NCBI GenBank assembly: GCA_907163345.1
Contig: CAJQUN010000014.1
Location: 6,076,001 to 6,140,000 of the forward strand
From: Haberlea rhodopensis
Taxonomy: Eukaryota > Streptophyta > Magnoliopsida > Lamiales > Gesneriaceae
Direction: 5' to 3'
Length of the DNA: 64,000 nt
How positions within the stretch are numbered: the stretch's first letter is position 1; every line of letters begins with the position of its first letter. A program made the position numbers and the translations under genes. The notes below the pieces were generated by a model that saw only the letters and a list, made by a program, of their open reading frames with translations, was not told the origin of the DNA and searched no databases. Shown here piece after piece: positions 47,545 to 59,700 of the stretch.

Positions 47545-50500
47545 TCATCGCCCTTGATCCATAGAAATGGTCAGTTCATTATGGGAGATTGTGTCCGGTT
47601 TTGAAGATGAAGAGGAAGACGCGACGGACAGACGTCTCCTCACTACAAAAGCCGGTTGAGTAGGAGGTGGAAGATGAGATGTTTCACAGTCAAGCATTAC
47701 AACAACGTTTGACATGGTGGGACGATCGCCGGGATCTTCTTGGACGCACAACAACCCGATGTTTATGCACCTCATCACTTGAGATGCGTCGCATGATTCC
47801 ACGAATGTCGGGTCTGTCAAATCCAGGGCCTTGTTTTCTGTCCACAGTATCCATGCCTGTCAATGCAACTAAGAGAATGAATATACCTCAGCAATTGCTG
47901 GTGTAACCATGTGGGATCATACTAATACATTTTAGAATTTAAATGAATAATGAAACTCACATATCTTAAGAGATTTAACACTTGTTCTGGATTGTAAAAT
48001 CCGGTGTTCTTCTTCCCACTGACTATTTCAAGCACTACAACTCCAAAACTGAATACATCAGACTTGGTTGAGAATTTCCCTTCCAATGCATATTCAGGCG
48101 ACATATAGCCACTGCTCGAAGCAACACATGAAATTCATTTTTGGGATAATCGTTTATGTCGAATTGGAATACCGAAAGTTTCAGAATATGATGAGAAAAC
48201 TTACAGTGTCCCGATGACATTGTTGGTGCTTGCCTCGGCTCCTTTGCCCTCAACAATCCTCGCCAGTCCAAAGTCTGATATCTTGGGGTTCATGTTTTCA
48301 TCTAACAGGATGTTGCTTGTTTTCAAATCTCTATGTATAATCCTCAACCTCGAATCTTGATGAAGATAAAGGAGCCCTCGAGCTATCCCTAAGATAATGT
48401 CGAATCTCTTCTTCCAGTCAAGCAACAACCTGCTTTCTTTATCTAACGAAAAAAATAATCCGAGAAAATTGTTGATGATCATATTCAAGATAAAGATTTC
48501 TTAAGTACTGCTAAATAAATGTCCCACCAAATATGAAGGCATCTAAGCTTCTGTTGGGCATGTATTCATATAGCAAGAGTTTTTCATGTTTGTTGAGGCT
48601 GTATCCTAGAAGTTTCACAAGGTTTCTATGTTGAAGCTTGGAGATCAAGACAACTTCATTCTGAAATTCCTTGTTGCCTTGACCCGAACAACTTGACAAC
48701 CTCTTCACGGCGATTACTTTTCCTCCCGGAAAGTTTCCCTGCAAAGTTCAGAACAGTAACACCCGTTGTTGAATTAGAAAGAATGGCTATCTTTTCTTTG
48801 GAATTCAAAACCACTGAGTAGCAATGTGCTCGCCTTATAGACGGGCCCAAATCCACCTCGCCCAAGTTTATTTGCATCAGAGAATTTATCAGTAGCAGAT
48901 AAAACAACATCCAAACTATAGAAAGGTACATCAATGGCCTTCGTGCTGTCCTGTTCGATATCCATCAAGTCATATACCGGTCCTTCATATTCATGTGAGA
49001 AGATAACCGATTGCTCTTCAACGTTCCCTTCATTGTATAGAGAAATGGAATCTTTTTTTTAAAAAAATAATATCAATATGGGATGCTTGCGAGATTTACT
49101 TCTAAGAGATTTTTGGTGCTTCAAGGTGACTATTCAGTCCAATATTCCATGTTTCTTATGGAAGAAATCAAGAAATATATTATTAGCCAAATTTCCAATA
49201 CTTACCTTTTCCTTTGAAGAACCTAGTTCGACGTATGATATAGATGCAGCATAAAACTAGCACAAACACAGCTACTAAACCGATGGAAAGAATCACATAT
49301 TTCATGTGTTTCTTGTTCTTAGATCCTCCTTCAAGTTGCCTGAAGTTTGCTGATGCCGAAGAATTGTTAAATCGCAGTTAGAAGTTTCTTGAAGTAATAA
49401 TCCAACAATATAATGCTGATCAAAACACACCTACCATTGGTACAACTTACACTAGATCCATCCCATGCATAGCCTTGTTTGCAATAGCATCTTTTCTGTC
49501 GATCACCCTTGTCTTGGCAATATGAATTGGGCCAATCTTTACAATCGCCCGAAAACTTGCATATTGGCTCCAACGGGGGCTTCCAACTTATTTCAATATG
49601 ATTTCCAACTTGAACGTCAGGATTGACATTACCAGTTTCTGTGTTGTAGCACGACTTAGTCACAGTAAATGGCGATGATTGGTTGAGCTTCAGAATTCCG
49701 GCTGATATGTTTCTTGCATTACATCCATAGTTGTCTTGAATTACAAAACTACGTGTTGCTTCGTTAATGACAATCACTTGATATTTGACACTCAATGCGA
49801 GGAAGCTGATTACACCTGTGGTGTTATCACAGCTGAAACGACGGTATAAAGGATCGCCACAGTCTGGTCCGGTGCTTAGAGGATAAGGTATCTGGTTGAG
49901 AAAACATGCCCGACAATTTTGCTTGGATTCTGCAAAAAATACATACAAACGCTTCAGTAAATATCTCTGATAGATTCTTCCACAGTATGATGAAGATTTA
50001 TCGATAGAAAACTGTTGGCGAGTAACATGTGATTACCCTCTGGTTGACACATTATGTGGCGTGGCATATTGATTGAAACGTGTGCTTGGGATCATTATTC
50101 ATGGTTCCAGCCGTCCCGGCACGGGACGGCTGGAATGGGAACAACATATGCCGCAGTAAAGTTTCGGGATTTTTTCGAATCTTTTCATTAATTGTTTTTC
50201 AAAAAGTTTTCAAATTTTCAGAATGTTTTTGTTTTAATTTTAAAAAATCCTACTGACCCTTCCATGAAATGTTCGCAGAGGCTTCGAGACGGCCTCCGCG
50301 ACAATTAAGGCGAACCATGCATGGGACATTGCACGGATTAATAGGTTTGGGTTTGGGTGGTTTAACCTCGCTTAATCTTACTAAAACAATATATGTTCAT
50401 CAAATTCTCACAACCAGAAATTCGACTCGAGAATCGAAATTATCCTATGCCGTACATTTCGTTTAAATTCTAGCACATTTAATCGGCTGAACAAAAAATT

Positions 50501-51852
50501 ATCAAGTATGATTCAGAATTACCGGTGTCTGGTGCACGAATAGAAATCCGGTAACCACCACCATTGCCACCAAGTTGAAGATTTACAAGATCTTGTGTCC
50601 ATATCCAACAATTTGAATCAGCATAACCTGTTTCTCTGCTTGTGACATTATCACTTCTAAACAAATACGCCCTGCATCCGCAATCATTTCGACACTCAAG
50701 CTCACATGTTGACTTGTTCCGGGCCATATCAAATCGCCGAGCATCGGTGCTCTCGACTTTCGACACGGGCAAATTCAAGAATTGATTCATTTCATCAGTA
50801 TCATCTTGGCAACTTATGGACTCCTTCTTAACACAACCTCCTGCGTATCGTCCTAAATCCCAATCTTCCTTGAATGCAGGCTTGAAACCAGGCAAACACT
50901 GGCACGTTTGCTGATTCCTACTGTCACAGTAGGCTGATTTCCCGCATGGTTCGTACTCACTACAGCTATCACTGGGCTCTGACCATTTCAGCAACCATCC
51001 TCCGTTATCATCTCCTTCAAAATATTGTATCAATCCCGAAGTATTCAGCAAAATCCTTGAAACATTTTGGTGAACAGTATTACGAGCACCCTTCGAAAAA
51101 TTATAAGATATGTATCCTCTTTTTGCGCTGTTTGCAGTCAACTGTTCGATAGTTTGATTTAGTCCTGTGAACATTTGATCTAGAAAATATGGTATATCAT
51201 TATAAATCTCTAATGAACCTGCATCACGACTCCTCCAATAAGCATTTGATCTCTTCTGTATGCAGTAAACATTTTGATCTCGAAGAAAAGTATAGTTTCC
51301 TGGGGAAGGGTCACTCGGCGAAATCCAAGAACTCAGAATCTTATCATCCATTCGCATACCAGGGAGAAATGTATCGGTTGGATAGTCGAAACTTTGCCAT
51401 AAACTCGCCCCCGACGACCCATCATCAAAAAATACTAAGTTCCCGGAATCAAGTAGCTTCAGTGTCCTGTTAAAATTCATGGAGACTGCAACATTTGTAA
51501 CACTTGAAAACAGTTTGTCTCCATTCCAGAGCTTAACGTTTCCATCTTCTGCGATCCCGAAAACTCCGGAAGTATCGGTTAATGGTGTATCTCGACAGGC
51601 CACCCACACAACGGTTCTTGGATTCTGATTAAAATACCATATGCCTATGTATCTGCTACCTTTCTCATTGCCGTCTGGAGTAAAGAAACCAAGTTCGAAT
51701 CTGTTTCCTGCCGAGACAAGAGTTTCCTTAGTACTGTCAATTAATGGATCTCTTGCACTGATGATGCTATCTCTGGCCTGGCACTTCACATGATTTAAAA
51801 ACATGGATAATAGAGTGATGTAGGAGATCAAGAAAATGGAGGGAGATTTCAT
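47545..51852 (-). CDS. G-type lectin S-receptor-like serine/threonine kinase (8 exons)
   Basis: A plasma-membrane receptor kinase of 1,032 residues. Exons (minus): 50523-51852, 49435-49929, 49206-49349, 48834-49051, 48528-48738, 48205-48442, 47961-48111, 47545-47856; the joined frame is open throughout. The order is a signal peptide (MKSPSIFLISYITLLSMF), a bulb-type mannose-binding lectin domain (about 30-150), an S-locus glycoprotein region, a PAN/apple domain with its cysteines (to about 440), a second cysteine-rich segment in exon 2 (YCQDKGDRQKRCYCKQGY), a membrane span (about 626-647) and a kinase domain (about 715-1000). The kinase keeps GRGGFGPVYK (720-729), Lys741, HRDLKTSN with Asp838, and DFGLAR with Asp856, so it should be active. 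The exon 2/3 joint has an alternative, and the exon 4 donor is GC. It resembles Arabidopsis At4g03230-type kinases; the ligand is unknown. Confidence 0.92.
50105..50135. other. Perfect 31-base hairpin in kinase intron 1
   Basis: TTCCAGCCGTCCCG and CGGGACGGCTGGAA are exact reverse complements separated by GCA. The G+C-rich stem stands out in an AT-rich intron. It may be a transposon remnant or a structured element in the transcript. Confidence 0.85.
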
Positions 51853-52680
51853 TTTGCTGAAGAATTAATCATTTGTAAATTATTATGATCCCTTCATCTT
51901 GTGCTCAAATTAAAGGATAAATGGTGGAATAATGAATGAATAAATGAAACCAAGTCTTTGAAAAAGATAGCACACAAGTCTTCGTTTTCCTTGGCTTTCT
52001 ACACCAAATTCTAAGTTTGAATAATCTACTGATGATTAATGGTTGTGCTTGGTGGAAGGACCTCCAGTGAATACTAGTCCAATATCGTTTTCAGGTAGCC
52101 CCCACAGTTTTCACGCGCAGAATCCCTATATTTTGTGAATTAAACATATTCCCATGTGAATATAATTTCGAAAATCATTATGACATAAAATTTATCAACC
52201 GAGGAATAATATCAGAACATAGAATTTTTTAGTTGTGACTTGCATAGAAGATAAGACGTAAGAAAGTCGCTTATGGTGGTTTGATCATGTATAATGTAGA
52301 CCCAGCAATGCACATGTGAGTCAAGTAGAGTCCGTTGATATTCTGACCGAAAGAAGCTCTTGAAGAAGATTGACGCATGTGCGCGACCTCAACTTGATTT
52401 CTTATATGGTTCGTGTAGCCTACTCAATCATTGTGATTAAAAACTTAATTGTTGTTGTTGTATAAAATATAATTTTTTGTTTTACAATTTTATTTGTTGG
52501 TATTCTGTTTAAAATATTTAAATACAAGGCATAAAAAAAAATTTATGTTGGCAATATTGTCATTTACATGCATATGTTTTCTGCAGATTGACCCCATGTG
52601 AAATGGATGTGACCAAAATCCCCTTAAATGTGTTGCCATTAATGTTAATCAGTTCAAAGTAACGAGTCTAATGATTTGTT
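51853..52680. other. Upstream region of the receptor kinase
   Basis: Expected to contain the minus-strand promoter. A TTTATTCATTCATTATTCC tract precedes the gene, but no clear TATA box was singled out. Confidence 0.4.
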
Positions 52681-52681
52681 A

Positions 52682-53206
52682 CTATTAAAAACTTACTCTT
52701 GAGAGTTGAGTTCGTATGTAACGAGGAGGAGCCCTCAACTGCGTGGATGCATAATATCAGAAGAACACGCTGACGTTTGGCCTAGTTGGCATCATCAAGT
52801 CCTTGCTTTGAGTCTATGGGTGTAAACGAATCGAACATGTTCACGAACTTTTTGAGCTATTAAAAACTTACTCTTGAGAGTTGAGTTCGTATGTAATGAG
52901 GAGGAGCCCTCAACTGCGTGGATGCATAATATCAGAAGAACACGTTGACGTTTGGCCTAGTTGGCATCATCAAGTCCTTGCTTTGAGTCTAGGGGTGTAA
53001 ATGAATCGAACATGTTCACGAACTTTTTGAGCTATTAAAAACTTACTCTTGAGAGTTGAGTTCGTATGTAATGAGGAGGAGCCCTCAACTGCGTGGATGC
53101 ATAATATCAGAAGAACACGCTGACGTTTGGCCTAGTTGGCATCATCAAGTCCTTGCTTTGAGTCTAGGGGTGTAAACGAATCGAATATGTTCACGAACTT
53201 TTTGAG
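52682..53206 (+). repeat. Three tandem copies of a 175-bp unit that includes a MITE tip
   Basis: CTATTAAAAACTTACTCTTG starts at 52682, 52857 and 53032, exactly 175 bases apart, and the copies differ at only a few positions. The last 40 or so bases of each unit are the left tip of a hAT-like MITE (TGTAAACGAATCGAA...TTTTTGAGC). Only the third copy continues into the full MITE. Confidence 0.95.
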
Positions 53207-53612
53207 CCGGCTCGAAAAACATTTGATTCGTATTCGAAATTCTCGAATTCGAGCTGAACTTGAACATGTTCGAACTTTTTTCGAGCCGAACAAAATTACT
53301 TTGTTCGATAGTTCGCGAGCCGCTCACGAACTTTAATATCTTATTAATATAATATAGTTATATATTAAGTAAATATATTTCGAACCTTTCGGGTATTTAT
53401 TTTCGAGCAATAGTTTGAATAGCTCGCGAACATGTTCGGATATTTCGAGCAGAACTCGAACTCGAACATTGAGTCGAGCCGAACTCGAGCCAATTTTTTT
53501 AAACTATTCGAACTTCGAATCGAACTCGAGCTCGAATATAACCATTTCGAGCGGAATTCAAACCTTAAATTTTTCTGCATATTCGGCCCGATTCAGTTTG
53601 TTTACACTCCTA
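53165..53612. mobile_element. 448-bp hAT-like MITE (TAGGGGTGTAAAC ends)
   Basis: The left end is TAGGGGTGTAAACGAATC and the right end, reverse-complemented, TAGGAGTGTAAACAAACT. Flanks TTTGAGTC and CTTGAGAC agree at 6 of 8 bases, fitting an 8-bp hAT target duplication. The interior is dominated by TTCGAGC/GCTCGAA words; the overlapping open frames on both strands are only a by-product of these repeats. Confidence 0.75.
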
Positions 53613-53649
53613 CTTGAGACACAACGTCAAGTCTTCGGCCCTCACATTC

Positions 53650-53686
<37 letters not shown>

Positions 53687-54276
53687 CAAAAGAATTAGAA
53701 GATCTCCATATCTTTTTCTTGTACAAAGTTTACCCCCTTTGTCAACAACATTCCATAATAGCCTTTATTTAGTATAAGCACTCCCAAAAAGTTTGTTCAA
53801 AATCATGTCAATGTTCCTTCTTTAAAACCCTTAACTTGTTCCTCCATGTGCAAATACAGATTTATCTATGCTTCATTATTGAGCAAGATATGTTTAAACC
53901 AATCACTGTTGGTGGCTTTGGTATGTTGTTTGTTCAATTTTCGATATATTATCTTTTTATTTTTAAAAATTAAAACCCTCTTAATAAATCATTAAATTAG
54001 TAATATCTAAATTAATTTATTTTCTAAAATATCATGTGTACTTTAACAATGATTGGTATAATAAATTTTGATATTACAAAAAATTAGTTTTTGTTTATAA
54101 TTAATTTAAGCTCACATGATGGACGCATTGCTTGTATCAATTATTGAGAATTTCCCAGGGGTCTAACCAGATGGCAAAAAAGATTTCGAAAGTTATGAAT
54201 TCCATTGAATTTTCTTTACTTGATTGAACATCCCAAATTACAGTTATTTCAACTACATTAAACGATCTTTCAAATT
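53613..54276. other. Intergenic DNA with CA/TA microsatellite
   Basis: A CA run passing into a TA run lies at about 53650-53687. Nothing else supported. Confidence 0.6.
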
Positions 54277-54402
54277 GGTTGAACCGACGAATCGAAAAAA
54301 TTGGGTGCTATCATATATCTCTGTATCGGCTAAGTTCATGAGTCTGAGATAACTAGACTCGAACCGCTGACATCTGTCGTAGGTTAAAGCACCGCCTCTA
54401 AA
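54277..54402 (-). other. Nuclear copy of plastid DNA (trnA-UGC 3' exon to rrn23 spacer)
   Basis: On the minus strand the sequence reads AGAGGCGGTGCTTTAACC, then GATGTCAGCGGTTCGAGTC, then GAACTTAGCCGATACA, ATATGATAGCACCCAATTTT and TTCGATTCGTCGGTTC. I recognise these in the same order from the chloroplast inverted repeat: the end of the trnA-UGC intron, its 3' exon and the spacer to 23S rRNA. Differences at perhaps one base in eight show an old transfer. The tRNA part lacks its 5' half and is not a working gene. Confidence 0.8.
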
Positions 54403-56640
54403 ATACCGGACAAAAGCCCGATTTTGCCCAAGGTAAGTTACGCCCCACAGAAATTGGCTCAAATACCAAATGTTTTTAACCCCAAAGAGACTTCATGTGA
54501 GATACATGGACCAATATCAGATTGTGAAACTTGTATGCCTCTGGTTACAAGGTTATACAAACTCCTTATAGTTTGGGTAAAAATCATTTTCTTAAAACAT
54601 TTATGTACTCAAACTAGTTTGCTAGTAACTCCCTTCACATAGTGTCGTCAACATGGATTTGGTACATGATAGAATGATACTGATTAATTGTTGGTCGGAA
54701 CACCAAGATCTAACCATTGCGCGGGACTAAGACCTATGTGCATAGAAGCTATATCTATGATGTTGTGCATTACATGATAGGAACCACCTCTAAAATCCCG
54801 ACACTAGTTGATCGATGGATTATGATGTAAGACGGACGTCGAGTTTGTTGGGGCTCCTCACTCTCCGTAATCCACATGCAAAAACAAGAAACAAAAACTT
54901 CGAATCTTTTAGCTCGTAGTGCAGCAGATTTGCTTTTATAGACCTCACCGTATGACTCAAAATGGGTATAGAACACTTTTTCTTATCTCATATCAGACTG
55001 CATCAGCAGAATTTTCAATCCATGAGACAAACATCCTATACAATCTACACACCAAGAGGGGTGACCTATTGATGTTTGGCACTAGACAAACGTCCTCTTA
55101 CACATAAGCTTCTTTTGATCGTTCCAAATAATTGATCAAAAGTATAATACATATTTCGAGTATTATGCGAGAATCGAGAACACAACAAACGTTTGTTTTT
55201 TGCGGTGGAGTTGTTGTTACCTTAGAGACAGTGTCGTGAGTATGATATCAACTTTTGAATGAGAATATTTCAACATCCAAAAATTCGAGGTACCGTCTGT
55301 ATGAGCAGCATTAAAACCAACAAATCCAAAGATTTTTGGGATGAAGCCAATGCGTATATGGAATTGACTATTAAATGGGATTGACAACTTTAGCGTAGGT
55401 GAGAAGAGGACTAAAAAATCTCATCCAGGTTTTTCCCGTCTCATATGTATATTTCGTATTTTAAACACACTAGAAAATATTGAAAGTCTTCCAAGATTTT
55501 TTTTTTCCTTTTTAAGTAATATTACATATATATTATTTTTTTTATGTAAAACAATATCATATGTTATGTTTTTCATGTATAACTAAATTCAGTGGTACGT
55601 GGAACACTTTTATATTTTAAGTAATATAATCCAATTAAGAAAATCTAACATGTCATAACTTTCACCAATCAAATTTATTTTATAAATGAGCAACTTCTCC
55701 ATAAATTAAAACTCGATAAATTAATAATTTTCTAAAATCATTTTTTTTTTCGGTCTCAATTTGGTCCAGTTTACAAAATTAGTAATTTTGATAATTAATA
55801 AGATAATAATTTTAAGAAGTCCCTTATATAAATCTATGATACCGTCAATATCATAGATTAATAGTTATCTAAAATTACAAATATAATTATGACATTAGTA
55901 AAAAATATAAATATATTGTTCTTTATTTTTTTTAAAATTTAAATTTAGGTGGATTGCATATATAACAGTTCTCATTAAATTCAAAATCTCTTGTGAAGAG
56001 TTGTTGATGTTATGAGTGCTTTATTTTCGTGTGATTGGTTATAAAGATACTGAATCATCATCCTCAACATATTTTTCATTGACATTAGCCACAATTTTTC
56101 TAAACTTTATGTTTGAACATTTATTATTTTCACCCTAGGTAATCAGTAGGTGATTGACATCTATTTTATTACGGTCACGAATGTCTTCTCATGATAAATT
56201 CGCTGAATCAAAAAATAATCTTTAATTGATAAATTATTAACTAATATCTCTCTAAATTAATAAAATTTCATGATCCTAATATTATTAATAACATTATTAT
56301 TTTATAGAGGTTGTACTATAATTTTAAATCCAATATTACTCATGTCCAAATTCGTAACCTCTTCTAATATGGAAACTTTATTATATGACAAATTTGAATT
56401 TACCAAAATACCCCCTTCAATGATATGTTGTGGTTATTTGTTGCATCTTTTGAATTATAATATTAATCAATATATACGCCTTATGTATTTCGTTACACAT
56501 ATCAATTCGTATACATTATATATTACGTTCCATATGCAACATTTGTGTGTCATCTGTTAGTATATATAAAGGATAAAATATGTATAAAAAAGGAACTTCA
56601 TTACGAAATAAAGAATTACAAATCCCGAAAGAGATCTATA
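54403..56640. other. AT-rich intergenic DNA
   Basis: No gene, RNA or transposon border was supported in this stretch of more than 2 kb. Short open frames (for example 54770-54976, 54919-55107 and 56270-56560) lack family features. Right of about 56640 lies the expected 3' untranslated region of inositol oxygenase. Confidence 0.5.
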
Positions 56641-56747
56641 GCAGAATAAAACTTTTTTCACGAAATTTATTTACATAAAATAAAATCCTCAGTCTTGCAA
56701 CCATTTTTGGCCCCATATTTATAATCCCATCGCTCTTGCCAATAAAT

Positions 56748-59700
56748 TTACCATCGAAGCTTCGCTGGAAAATACTGCAATAAATACACAGATTTGAATT
56801 AGATTCAAGGAGAAAAGAAAAATCAAATTTTATAATTATAATTTAATTCGAAAAATTGTATTTATTTACCTTCTGAATGAGGGAAAGGTAGTATGGTTTC
56901 ACTTCCTCAACATCAACTCGAACTTTGCTCTTACTGTATAAGTCATACTTGCTGCAATTTTTTCAAATTAATTAATTAGTAAAAAACCTTTCCTTCCGTT
57001 AGATCAATTATATATCATAACTTAGGGTGAATTATACGAATGTTTCTTCTAGTTTGAACAATTCTCACTCTAATTTAAACAATATTCACATCCCATGTAT
57101 ATATTTTAATGTCAAATCATATGAGAAACTGTTAGCATAAATGTCCAGCAAGCCAAACGTTGACCCGATGGACTTTATGGACCCTAACCCAATTAGTTAA
57201 CTAATTGCAACTATAATTATGTCATTCTCTCTACGGTTAACATAACACAATTCAATATACTCTCATAAGCCGTCATCACATTAGCAATGATGCTGGGCTT
57301 GTAGATTTGGTCAGGTTGGTTGGCCTCGAGGATCACAACATACAGATTGATTTCGCTGTTATCGGTAATTCTCTTTTCATGCATTTATTTGATAATTCTT
57401 GCATGCTTATATATGAATCAGGCGCGATCGATCCGTTCATGTGTCAGATCTGCTTATGTTTCATTTCCGCTGCGTTTGGATCTGGCGCCAGGGTACCAAA
57501 CCCAACAGAAACAACTATAATTTTTCATTTGTAATACAACTATTCATCATGGATTTCATCTGTTATTGTTCAAACTAGAAATCAAAAATTGTAATAAAGA
57601 TATACAGGGAGACAGACTAATAACTTAAAATAACACTTTTATTTTCCCAAAACTTACTTGAAAATATGTAGCCATTTCAGGTTCTCTTTGTCCTCCTCAT
57701 TCATTAAGTGATTATATGCTCCAGCTCTGTGCAAGGCTGCAACCATCCATATGCCAATAAATGAGTTTGCATCATAATTTACTATTTAAAAACTTAAATC
57801 TTCCATTTCATAAAAAGTGGAATAATTTCTTACGATAAAACGAATGGTATCTGATGACGAACAATGCAGCTGATGGTAGACTTGTTCCATTTTCCTTAGC
57901 CACCTAAAAAAACACAAAAAACATATCATAAATCAAACTTGATTAAACGAAATTATAAATTTACAAGACCGTCTAATATTTTTCGAGCCTACTTACCAAG
58001 TACATATAGTCGTCGTGCCCCCACGACATCAAAACGTTCTCTAATCCACAACCGTCTTGGTAAACTCCATTTCTGGTGTTGTAAGAAGGGTTCTGAGCGT
58101 CGGGATTAGTCTTGAAATACTGCAACACGGAGAAATAGTTAAGCACTAGTGCAAGCAAAACATAGATCAATCATATAGACCACTTTAGCAGTTATCCGTT
58201 ATTGTTCAAACGAATTCATAATACAGTTTAGGGCTGCTTAACGGATCGGTCCGGAACCGGCCGGTTCCAGATCCGATAATCCCGGAACCGGTCCGGTCCG
58301 TTAGGAACCAGATTGGATCCGGTTCCGGGTTGGATCGGTTCCAACCCGAAACCGATTTTTTGATTTTTTTTTCTTTTTTTAAAATAAGTAAAAAACGAGG
58401 ATAACTTTATCTAAATAATTTTTTTTTTATAAAAAAAACGGATCCAGTTCCGGTTCAACCCGGAATCGGATCCGTTTGGTCCGGTTAGTCTAGTTCCGGT
58501 TCAACCTGGAACCAGACCGGGTTAACCGGCCAGGTTTGTGCCGGGTCCTGATTGACCTGACCCGTTAAGCACCACTAATACAGTTATTCTAAATGGGAAT
58601 CAGCTGTAACATTCACATTAATTTTAAATGAAATTAAAATTTTCAATTGATTACCTTGTGATGTACAATGGATTCATCAAAGGCACACCCAACAGGGAAA
58701 GTATCACCTGTTGTTTAATAAATAAATAAGAGTTAATTTTATTTAGTATTTTATCATTTTTTTAGATAATTTTATAGCTCAAACTCACCAACAACAGCCC
58801 ATTGAGGCAGAACTCCAAACCTAGGAAGAAGCAGCACTTTTCCAAGATCTGCATCCCATTCAAAGAATTGGTTACCATTCAAATCTGGATTTACAAGAAG
58901 TATACATAAAATACTTCGTGCCGTAGATCAAAATCTTGATCCCACGTACACGAAATTTAGTATACATTACTACCATGAATGAGAGCAGTCAAATGCAACC
59001 AATCGTCGTTCGGGTAATCTTTTCTGATGGCCTCAGCAGTTTGCAGCAAATGCTCGATTTGGGGTTCGTCCAAATCGGGATCGCTATCGTCGACCACATC
59101 GTTAAGAAGCTCACAACATTCCCATATGCTCATCTCTAGTTTATCAAGTTTCCTATATTCTTCTCTCATTTTCTTCACCTGCATTTGCATTAAATATCTT
59201 CAATTTCACACTCCAACTTTAGTTGGCAAATCTTAATATCAGTATATGCATATACTTACAAATTCAACTGTTTGATTAATGTGGTTGAGGCGGTAGAATT
59301 CCTCCACACTCTTTTGTCTCTCATTTTCAGCATTGTAGTCCCTGCCATTCGTAAAACCCCAATATCTGAGTATGTCATTATTTTCCTTTCACAGCCTAAA
59401 ATTGTTTTTTTCTTCCAAAATACTTCAATGCACGAGAAATTCTTGTTGCATGGATCGTGTGTGGTCTCAATCCATGCATTAACATACACAAAAATATTAA
59501 CATGATTTTCAAACCAACATGAATTTATGTATATATTGATACATGGACTACACCCGATCTCTTAATACACCCAATATACAAATTAGTACGATAATTAGCA
59601 TCGAATCATCAAGAACTTATCCATCATCCATGGCCCACGTAATCTCCTTGAAAGTTGAAAGTATATATAAGACAAAAATTCTAGACACTAGACGTAAAAT

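Noticed and set aside
50479..50522. Extension of kinase exon 1 to 50479
   Set aside because: The frame continues into the intron; the GT donor at 50521-50522 joins exon 2 in frame.
53136..53777. Overlapping open frames on both strands rich in Ser/Arg/Asn
   Set aside because: By-product of TTCGAGC-type words within the MITE.
54330..54400. Functional tRNA gene
   Set aside because: Only the 3' part of plastid trnA is present, with mismatches; there is no 5' half or acceptor stem partner.
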